DNA of 64,000 nucleotides from Paracoccaceae bacterium. Lineage in GTDB: Bacteria; Pseudomonadota; Alphaproteobacteria; Rhodobacterales; Rhodobacteraceae. The stretch spans positions 40,405 through 104,404 of the forward strand of contig JAGWAS010000010.1 of the NCBI GenBank assembly GCA_021296235.1, written 5' to 3'. A program made the position numbers and the translations under genes. This document shows, in pieces, positions 1 through 9,474 of the stretch. The notes beneath the pieces are model-generated. The model was not told where the DNA came from and did no database searches. It saw only the letters and a list, made by a program, of their open reading frames with translations. Positions within the stretch are counted from its first letter, which is position 1; each line of letters starts with the position of its first letter.

Positions 1-1
1 C

Positions 2-130
2 AATTTTCCGCCTCGACAGATCGGAAAGTTCATGTCGGAAGTGCTCGTCTTGGGGGTTCCGAATGAGGAGGGCGAGGTGGTGCTTGTCGCTCCCGACCAA
101 GACGTGCCGGAAGGTGGGAGGATGTTTTGA
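2..130 (+). CDS. C-terminal end of a CsaA-like tRNA-binding protein (partial, runs off the left edge)
   Basis: The frame open from base 2 to a TGA at 128-130 encodes 42 residues beginning NFPPRQIGKFMSEVLVLGV and ending PDQDVPEGG. This resembles the end of the small OB-fold tRNA-binding proteins (CsaA/Trbp111 type), where an NFPP(R/K)QI segment and a late PD-x-PVP-x-G stretch recur. The 5' part lies outside the window. The stop overlaps the TTG start of the next gene (TTGA), so the two are probably translationally coupled. Identification rests on a short segment, so a related OB-fold domain is possible. Confidence 0.65.
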   Translation, partial: NFPPRQIGKFMSEVLVLGVPNEEGEVVLVAPDQDVPEGGRMF

Positions 131-1095
131 AAACCAAGCCCCGCATATTGATTTCGAGAACCCTGCCGGAGTCGGTCCTGAAAAGGGCACACACTGATTT
201 CGATGCTGTGGTTCGGGATTCTGAGATACCAATGACCGCAGCCGAAGCTGCGGAGAGCATGCAAAACAATGACGGTGTCGTGCCAACGCTGGCGGATGAG
301 TTTACCGCCGAGGCGTTCGGAGCGGTCAGTGACATGCGCTGCCGCATTGTTGCCAATTTTGGCGCCGGTTTTAATCACATTGATGTGGCTGCGGCAAAGG
401 CGCGCGGGATTGTGGTTACGAACACTCCGGGTGCGGTAACGGAAGCAACCGCCGACATTGCCCTGTCGCTTATTCTCATGACGGCACGCCGGACAGCGGA
501 AGGGGATAGGCTGGTCAGATCCGGACGTTGGACCGGCTGGCATCCAACCCAGATGCTCGGCCAGCACGTAACGGGCAGGACGCTTGGCATTGTGGGGATG
601 GGCAGGATCGGACGGGCGATAGCAAGGCGGTGCCATTTCGGCTTTGGAATGCAGATCGTGTTTGCCAACCGGTCCCGGATAGACGATCCCGGAGTTCCCG
701 CTCGGCAACTCGCCGGAATTGAAAGCGTCTTTGCCGAGGCGGACATCGTTGCGATTGCCGTCAGCAGCGGTCCGGAAAGCCATCATCTCATAGGTCGGGA
801 GCAGCTTCGGCATCTAAAGCCTCATGCAATTCTCGTAAATGTCTCGAGAGGAGACATTTTGGACGAGGGGGCTCTTGTGGAACTGCTGCAGTCCGGAGCC
901 ATTGCCGGCGCCGGCCTTGACGTCTATGAGTTCGAACCGAAGGTTCCCAGCGATCTGCTTTCCATGGAGAATGTCGTTCTCCTGCCGCATCTCGGAACAT
1001 CCGTTCTTGAGGTTCGCGAAGGGATGGGAGCAATGGCATTGGACAATCTCACGACATTCTTTGCCGGGATGGAACCGCCAAATCCGGTCAACTGA
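127..1095 (+). CDS. D-isomer-specific 2-hydroxyacid dehydrogenase (glyoxylate/hydroxypyruvate reductase type)
   Basis: A 322-residue cytosolic NAD(P)H-dependent oxidoreductase that interconverts 2-keto acids (glyoxylate or hydroxypyruvate are the usual substrates of this subgroup) and D-2-hydroxy acids. The Rossmann motif GMGRIG is at residues 157-162. The catalytic triad is readable as Arg241 (NVSRGDILDE), Glu268 (GLDVYEFEP) and His288 (LLPHLGTS). Length is normal for the family. The start is a TTG overlapping the upstream stop, preceded by a GGGAGG ribosome-binding site. Exact substrate cannot be told from sequence. It converges with carB, which lies 204 bases downstream on the other strand. 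Confidence 0.9.
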   Translation: MKTKPRILISRTLPESVLKRAHTDFDAVVRDSEIPMTAAEAAESMQNNDGVVPTLADEFTAEAFGAVSDMRCRIVANFGAGFNHIDVAAAKARGIVVTNTPGAVTEATADIALSLILMTARRTAEGDRLVRSGRWTGWHPTQMLGQHVTGRTLGIVGMGRIGRAIARRCHFGFGMQIVFANRSRIDDPGVPARQLAGIESVFAEADIVAIAVSSGPESHHLIGREQLRHLKPHAILVNVSRGDILDEGALVELLQSGAIAGAGLDVYEFEPKVPSDLLSMENVVLLPHLGTSVLEVREGMGAMALDNLTTFFAGMEPPNPVN

Positions 1096-1299
1096 ACAAT
1101 CGAATTGGCGCTGAACGGAGCCAACAATCGAAGTTGCATTGCTGTTCAGGGGCGGAATTCGAATTTCCCAATTCGGAGGCTGGTGCAGTTGTTTCTGCTG
1201 GTGATCTGCGTGTCTGCATCAATTTTGGTTGACGAATGAACGATTGCAATCTGGTTCCACCAGGGGCCGGTTCGGAATCAAACCTCTATTGCCATCTGG

Positions 1300-4200
1300 T
1301 CAAATGGATTGGAGACTTCGAACCTCCAATGTCGCGCCTCTGCGCGCAATAAGCACCTGGGCGATGACCTGGGCCGCTGCGGCGGTAGTGCAGTAGGGCA
1401 CATTCTCGGCAATGGAAACTGTCCTAATGGTTTGGCTGTCGGCGATGGTTTGCCTGCCATCGGTACTGTTTATGACCAAGGCCATATCCCCGTTCTTCAG
1501 AGAATCGACGATGTTCGGCCGGCCCTCGTAAATCTTGTTGACGATAGTGCACTCAATGCCGCGTCGTTCCAGATATGCGGCTGTTCCCCGTGTGGCAGTG
1601 ATTCCGTAGCCCAAATCGTAGACAGATTCGATTGCGTCCAGCATTCGCTCCGTCTTGTCTGCATCCTTGATCGACACGAATATGTTGCCCGAGACGGGCA
1701 ATTGCATTCCCGCTCCGATTTGGGCCTTGAGGAATGCAAGCTCGAAACTGCGGTCCATGCCCATGACCTCGCCCGTTGATCGCATCTCCGGGCCAAGCAA
1801 GGCATCGACCCCCGGAAACCTCGCAAACGGCAGCACAACCTCTTTCACCGAAAAATGTTCGGTGTCCGCCGACCCAAGGTCGAATTCCGACAGGGGCTCG
1901 CCAGCCATGACCCGAGCCGCAATTGAGGCAATGGGCGAGCCTGTCGACTTGGCAACAAACGGGACGGTTCGCGATGCTCGGGGATTAACTTCCAATACAT
2001 GCACCTCCCCGTTTCTGACCGCGAATTGGACATTCATTAAGCCGATCACACCAAGTCCTGCCGCCAATTCGCAGGTCTGGCGCTTGAGCTCGCTGATGGT
2101 TTCGGCGGGCAGGGAGTAGGGTGGCAGCGAACAGGCGCTGTCGCCGGAATGAACACCGGCAAGTTCTATGTGCTGCATAACCCCGGCGATGTGGGTCGAG
2201 TGGCCGTCCGAAATTGCGTCGACATCAACCTCGACCGCATCAGGCAAGAATCGATCAATGAGGACCGGATTTTGGCCAGAAACGCGAACCGCGTCGCACA
2301 TGTAGCGGCGGAGTTGGTCGACATCCCTGACGATTTCCATGGCGCGGCCGCCCAATACATAAGAGGGGCGGATTACCACCGGGTAGCCAATCTTCTCGGC
2401 GACGCGTTCGGCCTCGGAAACGGAAAGGGCAGTGCCGTTTCTCGGTTGCCGGAGCTTCAGCCGGTCGAGGAGGCGCTGAAACAACTCCCGATCCTCGGCC
2501 TGGTCGATTGCCGATGGCGAGGTTCCCAAGATCGGAATTCCCTGGCTTTCGAGCGCAGACGCAAGCCCAAGCGGAGTTTGGCCCCCGAACTGGACAATAA
2601 CGCCTTTCAAGTTGCCGGATCGTTGCTCCGTCCTCAGGATTTCGAGGACATGCTCACGCGTGAGCGGTTCGAAATACAGCCGATCCGACGTGTCATAGTC
2701 GGTCGAAACCGTCTCCGGGTTGCAGTTGATCATGATTGTTTCGAATCCGGCCGCGGAAAGGGACATGCACGCATGGCAGCAACAATAATCAAACTCGATG
2801 CCCTGCCCGATCCGGTTCGGACCGCCGCCAAGGACGGCAATCTTGTTCCTGCCGGTCGGTTCCGATTCGCATTCTGTTCCGTTGTCGGACGGGAATTCGT
2901 AGGTTGAGTACATGTACGGTGTCTGAGCGTCGAATTCGGCGGCACAGGTGTCAATCCGCTTGAATACCGGGCTGATGCCCAATGCGGAGCGCCGTCGACC
3001 AACTTCCGCTTCATTAATGCCTGTCAACTGGGCGAGCCTCGCATCCGAGAATCCCAACATCTTCAGGTTGAGAAATTCGTCAGCGGACATCGGGAGCCCG
3101 TTTGACCGGACGTCGTTTTCGGCCTCGACGATTTCCCTAATTCGGGCCAGGAACCATGGATCATACTGAGTGGCCGAGTTGATTTCGTCGTCCGAAAGCC
3201 CGTGGCGCATTGCTTGGGCGATAAGCCGCAGGCGGTCGGGTGAATTGACGGAAATCGCCCTTTTGACCGCCACCGGGTCAGGGGCACCCTCGATTTCGAT
3301 CTCGTCGAACCCGGTTAGACCGGTCTCAAGAGACGACAGTGCCTTTTGAACGCTCTCGTGGAAGCTGCGGCCAATCGCCATTGCCTCACCGACAGATTTC
3401 ATTGCCGTGGTGAGTTCGGGTTTCGAGCCGGGAAATTTTTCGAAGGCAAATCTCGGGATCTTGGTCACGACATAGTCGATCGATGGTTCAAAGGAGGCGG
3501 GTGTTACCCGCGTGATGTCGTTGTCCAACTCATCAAGGGTATAGCCAACGGCCAGCTTGGCCGCGACTTTTGCGATCGGAAATCCTGTTGCCTTGGATGC
3601 CAAGGCCGAAGATCGGGAAACTCTCGGGTTCATTTCGATGATGACCATTCGCCCGTCCTGAGGGTTAATGGCCCACTGCACGTTGGATCCTCCGGTTTCC
3701 ACGCCGATTTCACGCAGTACCGCGATCGAACTGCTTCGCATCCGCTGGAATTCCTTGTCGGTCAGAGTGAGCGCAGGTGCGACAGTTACGGAATCGCCCG
3801 TATGAACGCCCATCGGGTCGATGTTTTCGATGGAGCAAACAATGATTGCATTGTCCGCACGGTCGCGGATTACCTCCATTTCGAATTCCTTCCAGCCGAG
3901 AAGGCTCTCGTCGATCAGAATTTGGCCTACGGGCGATGTGTCAAGTCCGACCCGGCATAGCTTTTCGAAATCGTCACGATTGAAGGCGGCGCCTCCACCG
4001 GTGCCTCCGAGCGTGAAGGCCGGACGAATCACGGCAGGCAGACCCACCTGGTCAATTGCGGATATCGCTTCGTCCATTGATTGAGCGATAACAGATTTCG
4101 GGCTTTCAAGTCCGATTCGGTCCATGGAATCCCTGAAAAGACGGCGATCCTCGGCCTTCCTGATTGCTTCCCTGCTGGCACCGATCAATTGCACGCCGTA

Positions 4201-4530
4201 TTGATCAAGCACGCCGGCATCAGCGATCTCCAAGGCTGTGTTTAGTGCCGTTTGCCCGCCCATTGTTGGCAGCAAGGCATCCGGTCGTTCGCGCTCAATT
4301 ATCCGGGCAACGGTGTCGGCGGTAATCGGTTCAATGTAGGTGGCGTCCGCCATTGAGGGATCGGTCATGATCGTCGCCGGGTTCGAATTCAGCAGCACGA
4401 CCCGATAGCCCTCCTCGCGCAGTGCCTTGCACGCCTGCGTTCCCGAATAGTCGAACTCGCAGGCCTGACCAATGATGATTGGTCCCGCACCAATTATCAT
4501 GACGGAGGAGATGTCAGTGCGTTTGGGCAT
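1300..4530 (-). CDS. carB: Carbamoyl-phosphate synthase large subunit
   Basis: A 1076-residue enzyme that makes carbamoyl phosphate from bicarbonate, glutamine-derived ammonia (supplied by CarA) and two ATP, for pyrimidine and arginine synthesis. It opens [17 protein letters not shown] and has the duplicated ATP-grasp architecture: the first half carries [13 protein letters not shown] and the second half FDYCCCHA with [12 protein letters not shown], followed by the C-terminal allosteric domain. The MPKR start (4528-4530) is chosen over an upstream in-frame ATG because it matches the family N-terminus and follows an AGGA ribosome-binding site. CarA is not in the window, so the two subunits are unlinked or carA lies elsewhere. 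Confidence 0.97.
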   Translation of the reverse strand: MPKRTDISSVMIIGAGPIIIGQACEFDYSGTQACKALREEGYRVVLLNSNPATIMTDPSMADATYIEPITADTVARIIERERPDALLPTMGGQTALNTALEIADAGVLDQYGVQLIGASREAIRKAEDRRLFRDSMDRIGLESPKSVIAQSMDEAISAIDQVGLPAVIRPAFTLGGTGGGAAFNRDDFEKLCRVGLDTSPVGQILIDESLLGWKEFEMEVIRDRADNAIIVCSIENIDPMGVHTGDSVTVAPALTLTDKEFQRMRSSSIAVLREIGVETGGSNVQWAINPQDGRMVIIEMNPRVSRSSALASKATGFPIAKVAAKLAVGYTLDELDNDITRVTPASFEPSIDYVVTKIPRFAFEKFPGSKPELTTAMKSVGEAMAIGRSFHESVQKALSSLETGLTGFDEIEIEGAPDPVAVKRAISVNSPDRLRLIAQAMRHGLSDDEINSATQYDPWFLARIREIVEAENDVRSNGLPMSADEFLNLKMLGFSDARLAQLTGINEAEVGRRRSALGISPVFKRIDTCAAEFDAQTPYMYSTYEFPSDNGTECESEPTGRNKIAVLGGGPNRIGQGIEFDYCCCHACMSLSAAGFETIMINCNPETVSTDYDTSDRLYFEPLTREHVLEILRTEQRSGNLKGVIVQFGGQTPLGLASALESQGIPILGTSPSAIDQAEDRELFQRLLDRLKLRQPRNGTALSVSEAERVAEKIGYPVVIRPSYVLGGRAMEIVRDVDQLRRYMCDAVRVSGQNPVLIDRFLPDAVEVDVDAISDGHSTHIAGVMQHIELAGVHSGDSACSLPPYSLPAETISELKRQTCELAAGLGVIGLMNVQFAVRNGEVHVLEVNPRASRTVPFVAKSTGSPIASIAARVMAGEPLSEFDLGSADTEHFSVKEVVLPFARFPGVDALLGPEMRSTGEVMGMDRSFELAFLKAQIGAGMQLPVSGNIFVSIKDADKTERMLDAIESVYDLGYGITATRGTAAYLERRGIECTIVNKIYEGRPNIVDSLKNGDMALVINSTDGRQTIADSQTIRTVSIAENVPYCTTAAAAQVIAQVLIARRGATLEVRSLQSI

Positions 4531-4922
4531 GAATGAATTCCTGAAAACGCCACCAGAGTATCCGGCAGCCAATGGTCGGTGGGCTTATAGACCGCTCTGC
4601 CGCCTGCGCAACAAACAAGGGAGGTTCGGTCAATGAGGTGACGGACAGATCAGGCTGTCAAATCCGACCAATCCAATTGAACGAAGCTGAGGGCTGCCCG
4701 GCGTTGATGGGCAAAGCTTGCGTTGGAGAATTCCGGCGGACCGAATGTGGATCTGGACCGATACTCTCACATCCAATTTCGACCTTCTGCTCCAATTCAA
4801 AAAGTTCGTAGCATGAGCACCCGATCGAAGGCCGATCGGGTGCCGAAGGAACATGTGCAATGGCCACGAGGCATGTTGGGAACCGGCGATTCCTCACTGC
4901 AGCCAATGCAAATCGCCGGGCT
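4531..4922. other. Intergenic region upstream of carB
   Basis: About 390 bases between the carB start and the end of the carotenoid oxygenase gene. It must hold the carB promoter on the minus strand. The short open frames here have no recognisable protein character. I see no tRNA, clear dyad or T-run terminator. Confidence 0.5.
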
Positions 4923-6428
4923 TCAGAGTGCGGCGAAGGTTCCGTGAAGCCCGAGTGGAATGAAATAGGGTAAGATCCCTTCCCAGAGCGGACCAGCCGA
5001 AACATGCCTGGCATTGAAGACGTTGAGCCCCGTCGCCTTTCGCCTGACATCCAAGTAAGGACCCAGAAGCCAACCTTCTCCTTCGGCTGGACCGGCAGGC
5101 ACGAATACATGTTCTTCCGGAATCTGATGGCCGGGATAAGTCCAGCCATCGGTCTCGCCCAATTCGGGGTCAATCCTGATGACCCTGTTGAATGGCCATT
5201 TGCCGTCAACCTCGTCGCCTGTGAGGGCAAACACCATCCGATGGCGCTGGCCTGTTCGCCGGGAATCAATGCGGGGAAATTCGACTGGGCCTGGAGCCAA
5301 CACGTTGATCTCAGCGCCTGATCGGGGCGGAAGGACGATGCTGCTGTAGCGTGGATGCGCCGATGAAAAATTCAACTGCCCGCACATGACTTCTCTCATA
5401 TCCCTTGTTACGAATTCCGGACCAGGTGCTTGGCAAACGTCCAGATGGATTGTTCCATCCGCTTCCTCCCAACCGTTTCCATGGTGAAAGTGGAACCCTG
5501 GCGGAAGTTCATGGCGCCTGACGATTTCAAGCTGATTCTTGTCAATCGTTAAGACCCTCGTACCATATGCAGGCCTCCAAACATGGGCATCCAAAAAGCT
5601 GACATCCCTATCCGACCAGAGATCGGGATCAATGACCAACGGTGTCAGAAGGACAACAATGTGACGGGACGTCACCACGAAGTCGTGAACAATTCCCATT
5701 GGTCCGACGTCGAGCAGGTTTGCCTTGACGATGGTGCCGTTCTGATGGATTCGGTATATTAGCAAAGCCTCCTGGGGAAAAAAGATGGCCCCAGTGTTCC
5801 AAAGGGTTCCATCCTTCTCCACCCTTGGATGGGCAGAAAACGGCAGTCCGGAAAGTTCCGGATGCCAAGCTTTGAACTTTCCAGCACCAAGGGTTTCCGG
5901 ATCAACCTCCAGTGCTGAACCACCTTCCCACAATGCCAAAAGTTGCCCTGCATGGAAGAGCATGGATGTGTTCGCGACATTCATGTCGTCTGGTCCGGAC
6001 ATCGGTCCGGATCCGGCCGTTCCAAAGGCGGGAATATAACGCCGTCCTTCACGGGTTTCCCGTCGCCGCTTCGGCGTGTCAAGGATGCGGGCGCGGTGAG
6101 TTACGCGGTCGCCGGATAAGGTATATGCCTGCACCATGCCGTCGCCGTCGAACCAGTGGGTATATCGATCGCCAAAGCGCTCATGCTCTGCCGGTCCGTT
6201 TCTCCAAAGTACACCTTCGAGTCCGGACGGCAGATGCCCGCGCAGTTTCTTCATCCCGGAATCAAACGATTCCATCTTTGCATTTGCAAGGCCAAGGAGA
6301 TGAGGATTTTTGGAAAGGCCAGCATTGAATTCCTCCCGGGTTCCGGCAAGGGCCCCGAGCCCGGACAGGGCAGGCAGGCTGGCCAGGGCCCCGAGCATGG
6401 CCCGGCGCGAGAGATGGTCAATCGCCAT
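4923..6428 (-). CDS. Carotenoid oxygenase family protein (RPE65/CCD/lignostilbene dioxygenase type) with Tat signal
   Basis: A 501-residue non-haem iron dioxygenase of the carotenoid/stilbene cleavage family, which splits C=C bonds in apocarotenoids or phenolic stilbenes. The four iron-binding histidines expected for this seven-bladed propeller are visible near residues 200 (FSAHPR), 248 (GIVHDF), 315 (FHFHHGNGWE) and 495 (LGLHGTF). The N-terminus LSRRAMLGALASLPALSGLG looks like a twin-arginine export signal, which is unusual because many bacterial members are cytosolic. The start at 6428 is used because it places this signal at the extreme N-terminus. The gene begins one base after the stop of the secreted DUF2141 gene, so the two form a probable operon. 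Confidence 0.87.
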   Translation of the reverse strand: MAIDHLSRRAMLGALASLPALSGLGALAGTREEFNAGLSKNPHLLGLANAKMESFDSGMKKLRGHLPSGLEGVLWRNGPAEHERFGDRYTHWFDGDGMVQAYTLSGDRVTHRARILDTPKRRRETREGRRYIPAFGTAGSGPMSGPDDMNVANTSMLFHAGQLLALWEGGSALEVDPETLGAGKFKAWHPELSGLPFSAHPRVEKDGTLWNTGAIFFPQEALLIYRIHQNGTIVKANLLDVGPMGIVHDFVVTSRHIVVLLTPLVIDPDLWSDRDVSFLDAHVWRPAYGTRVLTIDKNQLEIVRRHELPPGFHFHHGNGWEEADGTIHLDVCQAPGPEFVTRDMREVMCGQLNFSSAHPRYSSIVLPPRSGAEINVLAPGPVEFPRIDSRRTGQRHRMVFALTGDEVDGKWPFNRVIRIDPELGETDGWTYPGHQIPEEHVFVPAGPAEGEGWLLGPYLDVRRKATGLNVFNARHVSAGPLWEGILPYFIPLGLHGTFAAL

Positions 6429-6429
6429 G

Positions 6430-6891
6430 TCAGAATCCGGGATATGCGATCGAAACGACAACGGTTATCCGATCCTCGTCCGATCCGACTGCCACGGCCG
6501 CATCATCGAAGGAAGGCGGTCCCCTAAAGCCAACGGCGCCGTTGGAAAAACCGTAACCTTCGATGGGAATTTGAAGTATATTCCGATCCAATTCCAGATC
6601 CCCGTCGGTATCGTGGAATGCCGCCACAGCGTATTCGCCCGGAGGCAGGTCAGCGAACACCACGGTCACACCTTCCGGATTGGCGAGGCTCGACTGGCCA
6701 GCAATGACTCCTTCCCCATCGGGAAACGATGTGTCCGCAACGCGCTGATGTACAGCAACTACCACCTTTCCCTCCGCTGAACGCAGGCCTTTGACGGAAA
6801 CCTCGAGATCGGCGCAGCTTGCGGCTGCGGCGATTAAGGACGCAGTACCAGCAAGCGCAATTGCCCAGATTGCATGTGTTGCATCGGACAT
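6430..6891 (-). CDS. Secreted DUF2141 family protein
   Basis: A 153-residue protein with a hydrophobic signal segment (roughly residues 6-27, ending near an Ala-Ser-Cys-Ala cleavage region) and a compact beta-rich domain. The phrases GLRSAEGKVVVAVHQ, LPPGEYAVAAFHDTDGDLELD and GYGFSNGA match the DUF2141 pattern of small exported proteins of unknown function. The start MSDATHA is preferred over an upstream ATG because AAAGGA lies about 11 bases ahead. It is the first gene of a two-gene unit with the exported carotenoid oxygenase. A binding or chaperone role for a hydrophobic substrate would be pure inference. Confidence 0.75.
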   Translation of the reverse strand: MSDATHAIWAIALAGTASLIAAAASCADLEVSVKGLRSAEGKVVVAVHQRVADTSFPDGEGVIAGQSSLANPEGVTVVFADLPPGEYAVAAFHDTDGDLELDRNILQIPIEGYGFSNGAVGFRGPPSFDDAAVAVGSDEDRITVVVSIAYPGF

Positions 6892-7484
6892 ATGGCATTT
6901 GGTCCTTTCTGTTGATGGTTTCATGTCAGTTGAAAGATTTTGAGTTCAGGCCGGAGAGGTCATCGCCGATTGCGCAACTGACAGGACGAATTCGCAAGGT
7001 CAAGGAAATTCCATTCAAGTTCGTGCACTGCCGGACTGCAGTTCCCTCGTTGTTCAAGGAACCGTTTTTGTATGCCGTTTGGCTCTGCTAATTTTGATCG
7101 GTCCGCACGGCAAATTCGTTTGTATATGTCAGCAAAAGGTATGCATGAAGCCGATGTCTCTTCATCAATCTGTTTGAAGTCAAGTGGATATAGCAGGGTG
7201 ATCTGAGCTGATCCCGAGTGTTGCGGGTTGTACTTGAGGGCAGTCATGCTGTCGAACACACAGAACCGCAATGAGAGGGCAGGTCATGTTGGATTGCGTT
7301 ACATATGTCGGTTTGAATGTTTCATGGACATGATTGCTGTACAGGTTGTTTTGCCGGAAATCATTCCGCGCTGGGTCCACAAAATCGCCGAGATCCGTCC
7401 GGGACAGGGATATTCCCGCAAGCGCGCTGCACTTTCACAGCACCAATCGGGATTGCCTGCCGACCCCAGTGGCCAAACCTACAC
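6892..7484. other. Intergenic region between the DUF2141 gene and cfa
   Basis: About 590 bases that include the minus-strand promoter region of the DUF2141/oxygenase pair. Short open frames on both strands look like chance. No RNA gene, repeat or clear terminator was recognised. Confidence 0.45.
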
Positions 7485-8699
7485 CTACTGAGGTCGGTAG
7501 AGGTAGTCGCGAGTTGTTGGGACCGCATCGATTTTCTTGGTGATCTGAAACTGGAACACCGAAAGGTCACCGTGCCGAAATGCCATTTCACAGGAAATCA
7601 GGTAAAACCGCCACATCCGACAAAACCTGTCATCATAGATTTCCCGAACCCGGCCGATGTTGCGCATGAATCGCTCGTGCCAGTGTTTCAGCGTTTCGGC
7701 ATAGTGCAGCCGCAGAATTTCGACATCGGTAACCAACAGACCCTCTCTCTCGATCGCCACAAGCACCTCCGACATGGCCGGGATGTAACCTCCCGGGAAA
7801 ATATACTTCGCAATCCACGGGTTGGTGACACCCGGCGGGGTCGGTCTGCCGATGGTGTGAAGCAGCGCAATTCCATCTTCGTTGAGCAACTTTCGGATTG
7901 CGCGGAAGAACTCTCCGTAGTGCGGTGATCCGACATGCTCAAACATTCCGACGGAGACGATCCGATCGAACCTTGATTCAAGGTTTCGGTAGTCAATCAA
8001 CTCAAATGTGGCCCGGTCAGCCAAACCGGATTCCTCGGCTCGCTGATTGGAGATCCGATGTTGCCCCGAGGAAAGCGTAACGCCAAATACCCGGCAGCCG
8101 AAATCCCGCACGAGCGTGAGGCCCATTCCTCCCCATCCGCTGCCGATGTCGAGGACCGACAAACCGGGTTTCAGCAACAATTTGTTCGCAATGTGCCTTT
8201 TCTTCCGGTCCTGCGCAGTCTCAAGGGACTCGTCAGGATCCTCGAAATAGGCGCAACTGTATTGGCGATCTTCATCCAGGAAAAATTCGTAGAGTTCGTC
8301 CGAAAGGTCATAGTGATGCTTGACGTTTGAGCGCGACCTGCCAGTCGAATTGTGCTGGGTAACGCGCCGCCCCAACTGCCGTGCGGCAGATACGAGCCTC
8401 TGGAACTTGAGATTTTCCACCGATTCAATGTTGACCATCAGAAGTTCAAGAAAACCGTACAGATCGTCCCGTTCAATGATGAGGCGTTCGTCCATGTAGC
8501 ATTCCCCAACCGCCAAGTTCGGTTGGGTGCAGAGTGGCCTGAACGCACTGTTGTCGGTGATTCTGATTCTGACGGGATCGGAACTGCCATCACCAAATGC
8601 ACTCTCCGAGCCGTCCGGCATTTCCACTACCAGAGAGCCGGTTTGGATGATTCGGTGCAGCATGTTCGTAAATGCCCGTTTCCACATGTTGGAGATCAT
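7485..8699 (-). CDS. cfa: Cyclopropane-fatty-acyl-phospholipid synthase
   Basis: A 404-residue SAM-dependent enzyme that adds a methylene bridge across cis double bonds of membrane phospholipid acyl chains. The SAM-binding motif VLDIGSGWGG is at residues 182-191. It is preceded by the family block NVKHHYDLSDELYEFFLD and YSCAYFEDPDESLETAQ, and followed by VSVGMFEHVG and the HTIG segment. The N-terminal lipid-binding region is present, so the gene is full length. It appears monocistronic. Cfa products usually accumulate under membrane stress or stationary phase, but no regulatory site was identified here. Confidence 0.95.
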   Translation of the reverse strand: MISNMWKRAFTNMLHRIIQTGSLVVEMPDGSESAFGDGSSDPVRIRITDNSAFRPLCTQPNLAVGECYMDERLIIERDDLYGFLELLMVNIESVENLKFQRLVSAARQLGRRVTQHNSTGRSRSNVKHHYDLSDELYEFFLDEDRQYSCAYFEDPDESLETAQDRKKRHIANKLLLKPGLSVLDIGSGWGGMGLTLVRDFGCRVFGVTLSSGQHRISNQRAEESGLADRATFELIDYRNLESRFDRIVSVGMFEHVGSPHYGEFFRAIRKLLNEDGIALLHTIGRPTPPGVTNPWIAKYIFPGGYIPAMSEVLVAIEREGLLVTDVEILRLHYAETLKHWHERFMRNIGRVREIYDDRFCRMWRFYLISCEMAFRHGDLSVFQFQITKKIDAVPTTRDYLYRPQ

Positions 8700-8737
8700 C
8701 TGGCTGGCGAACCTTTGCGATTGAAAACGGTCAATTG

Positions 8738-9328
8738 TTATAGCAATCGCATTGCCATGTTAAGCAACTGGTAACAGTCCATCCGGTTGGCGGCGGCGAG
8801 AAGCAAGAATTCAGGTGGCAACGGATGACGCTTCCTGGCCGCCGTGACGAGAGGTTGATCATCTGCAATTGATGGTTGGAGGTGGCGCATCATGTTCAAA
8901 GGAGTGTTCAATTGGAGATGCTTGACTGGGATTTGGGCAAGCCGCCCGACGACTTCAATTGATGATTGCCATTGTTTTTCAAAGTATTGACCCGTTTCGG
9001 AGATGGCACGAGCTTCAACTCGAGCATTCTGCCTGCGGCGAACCAACTGCAGTTGTTCTTGGACCGCGACGGAAATTGACTGCCAAGTGCGGTGCACCAA
9101 CCAGTTGGGCGACCATCGGTGGAACAAAAAATTTGAGGCAGCAACCATTGCGGACCGCAACCGGGTGAGATCGAGCAAAACATCTTCGCATGCGGATGGT
9201 TGTGATCCAAATTGAACAGAGATTCGGTAGATCTTCTGCTTCGATCGGCAAAGCCGCTTGAGATCGGAGCATTCCCGCCGGGATATCCAAACCTTGATGG
9301 CGTCATTTCCAACATTGAAGAAAGTCAC
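8738..9328 (-). CDS. Hypothetical protein, doubtful
   Basis: An open frame of 196 codons with no homology I recognise. It is rich in Arg and Gln with a helical middle section (SVAVQEQLQLVRRRQNARVE). It could be a small helical protein or a chance open frame, since overlapping frames of 91-135 codons are open in the same stretch. It lies between cfa and aspS, is transcribed toward cfa, and has no convincing ribosome-binding site. Kept because otherwise about 770 bases would be without a gene. Confidence 0.25.
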   Translation of the reverse strand: MTFFNVGNDAIKVWISRRECSDLKRLCRSKQKIYRISVQFGSQPSACEDVLLDLTRLRSAMVAASNFLFHRWSPNWLVHRTWQSISVAVQEQLQLVRRRQNARVEARAISETGQYFEKQWQSSIEVVGRLAQIPVKHLQLNTPLNMMRHLQPSIADDQPLVTAARKRHPLPPEFLLLAAANRMDCYQLLNMAMRLL

Positions 9329-9474
9329 GGATTGCGGCTTGTATGGCCTCTGGGCAATTGATCGCCTTCAATCAATCCGTGCACACCGGGACCAAGCGCG
9401 GCGTCAATTCTTGACATTCGGTCGCAGGGAAGTGAAAGGCGGCAACTCGCCCACGGCCTGACGGAGAATTGGAC

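Noticed and set aside
2149..2907. Plus-strand open frame of 252 codons
   Set aside because: Antisense to carB with no protein similarity.
4658..5269. Minus-strand open frame of 203 codons
   Set aside because: Overlaps the carotenoid oxygenase end in a different frame and has no recognisable similarity.
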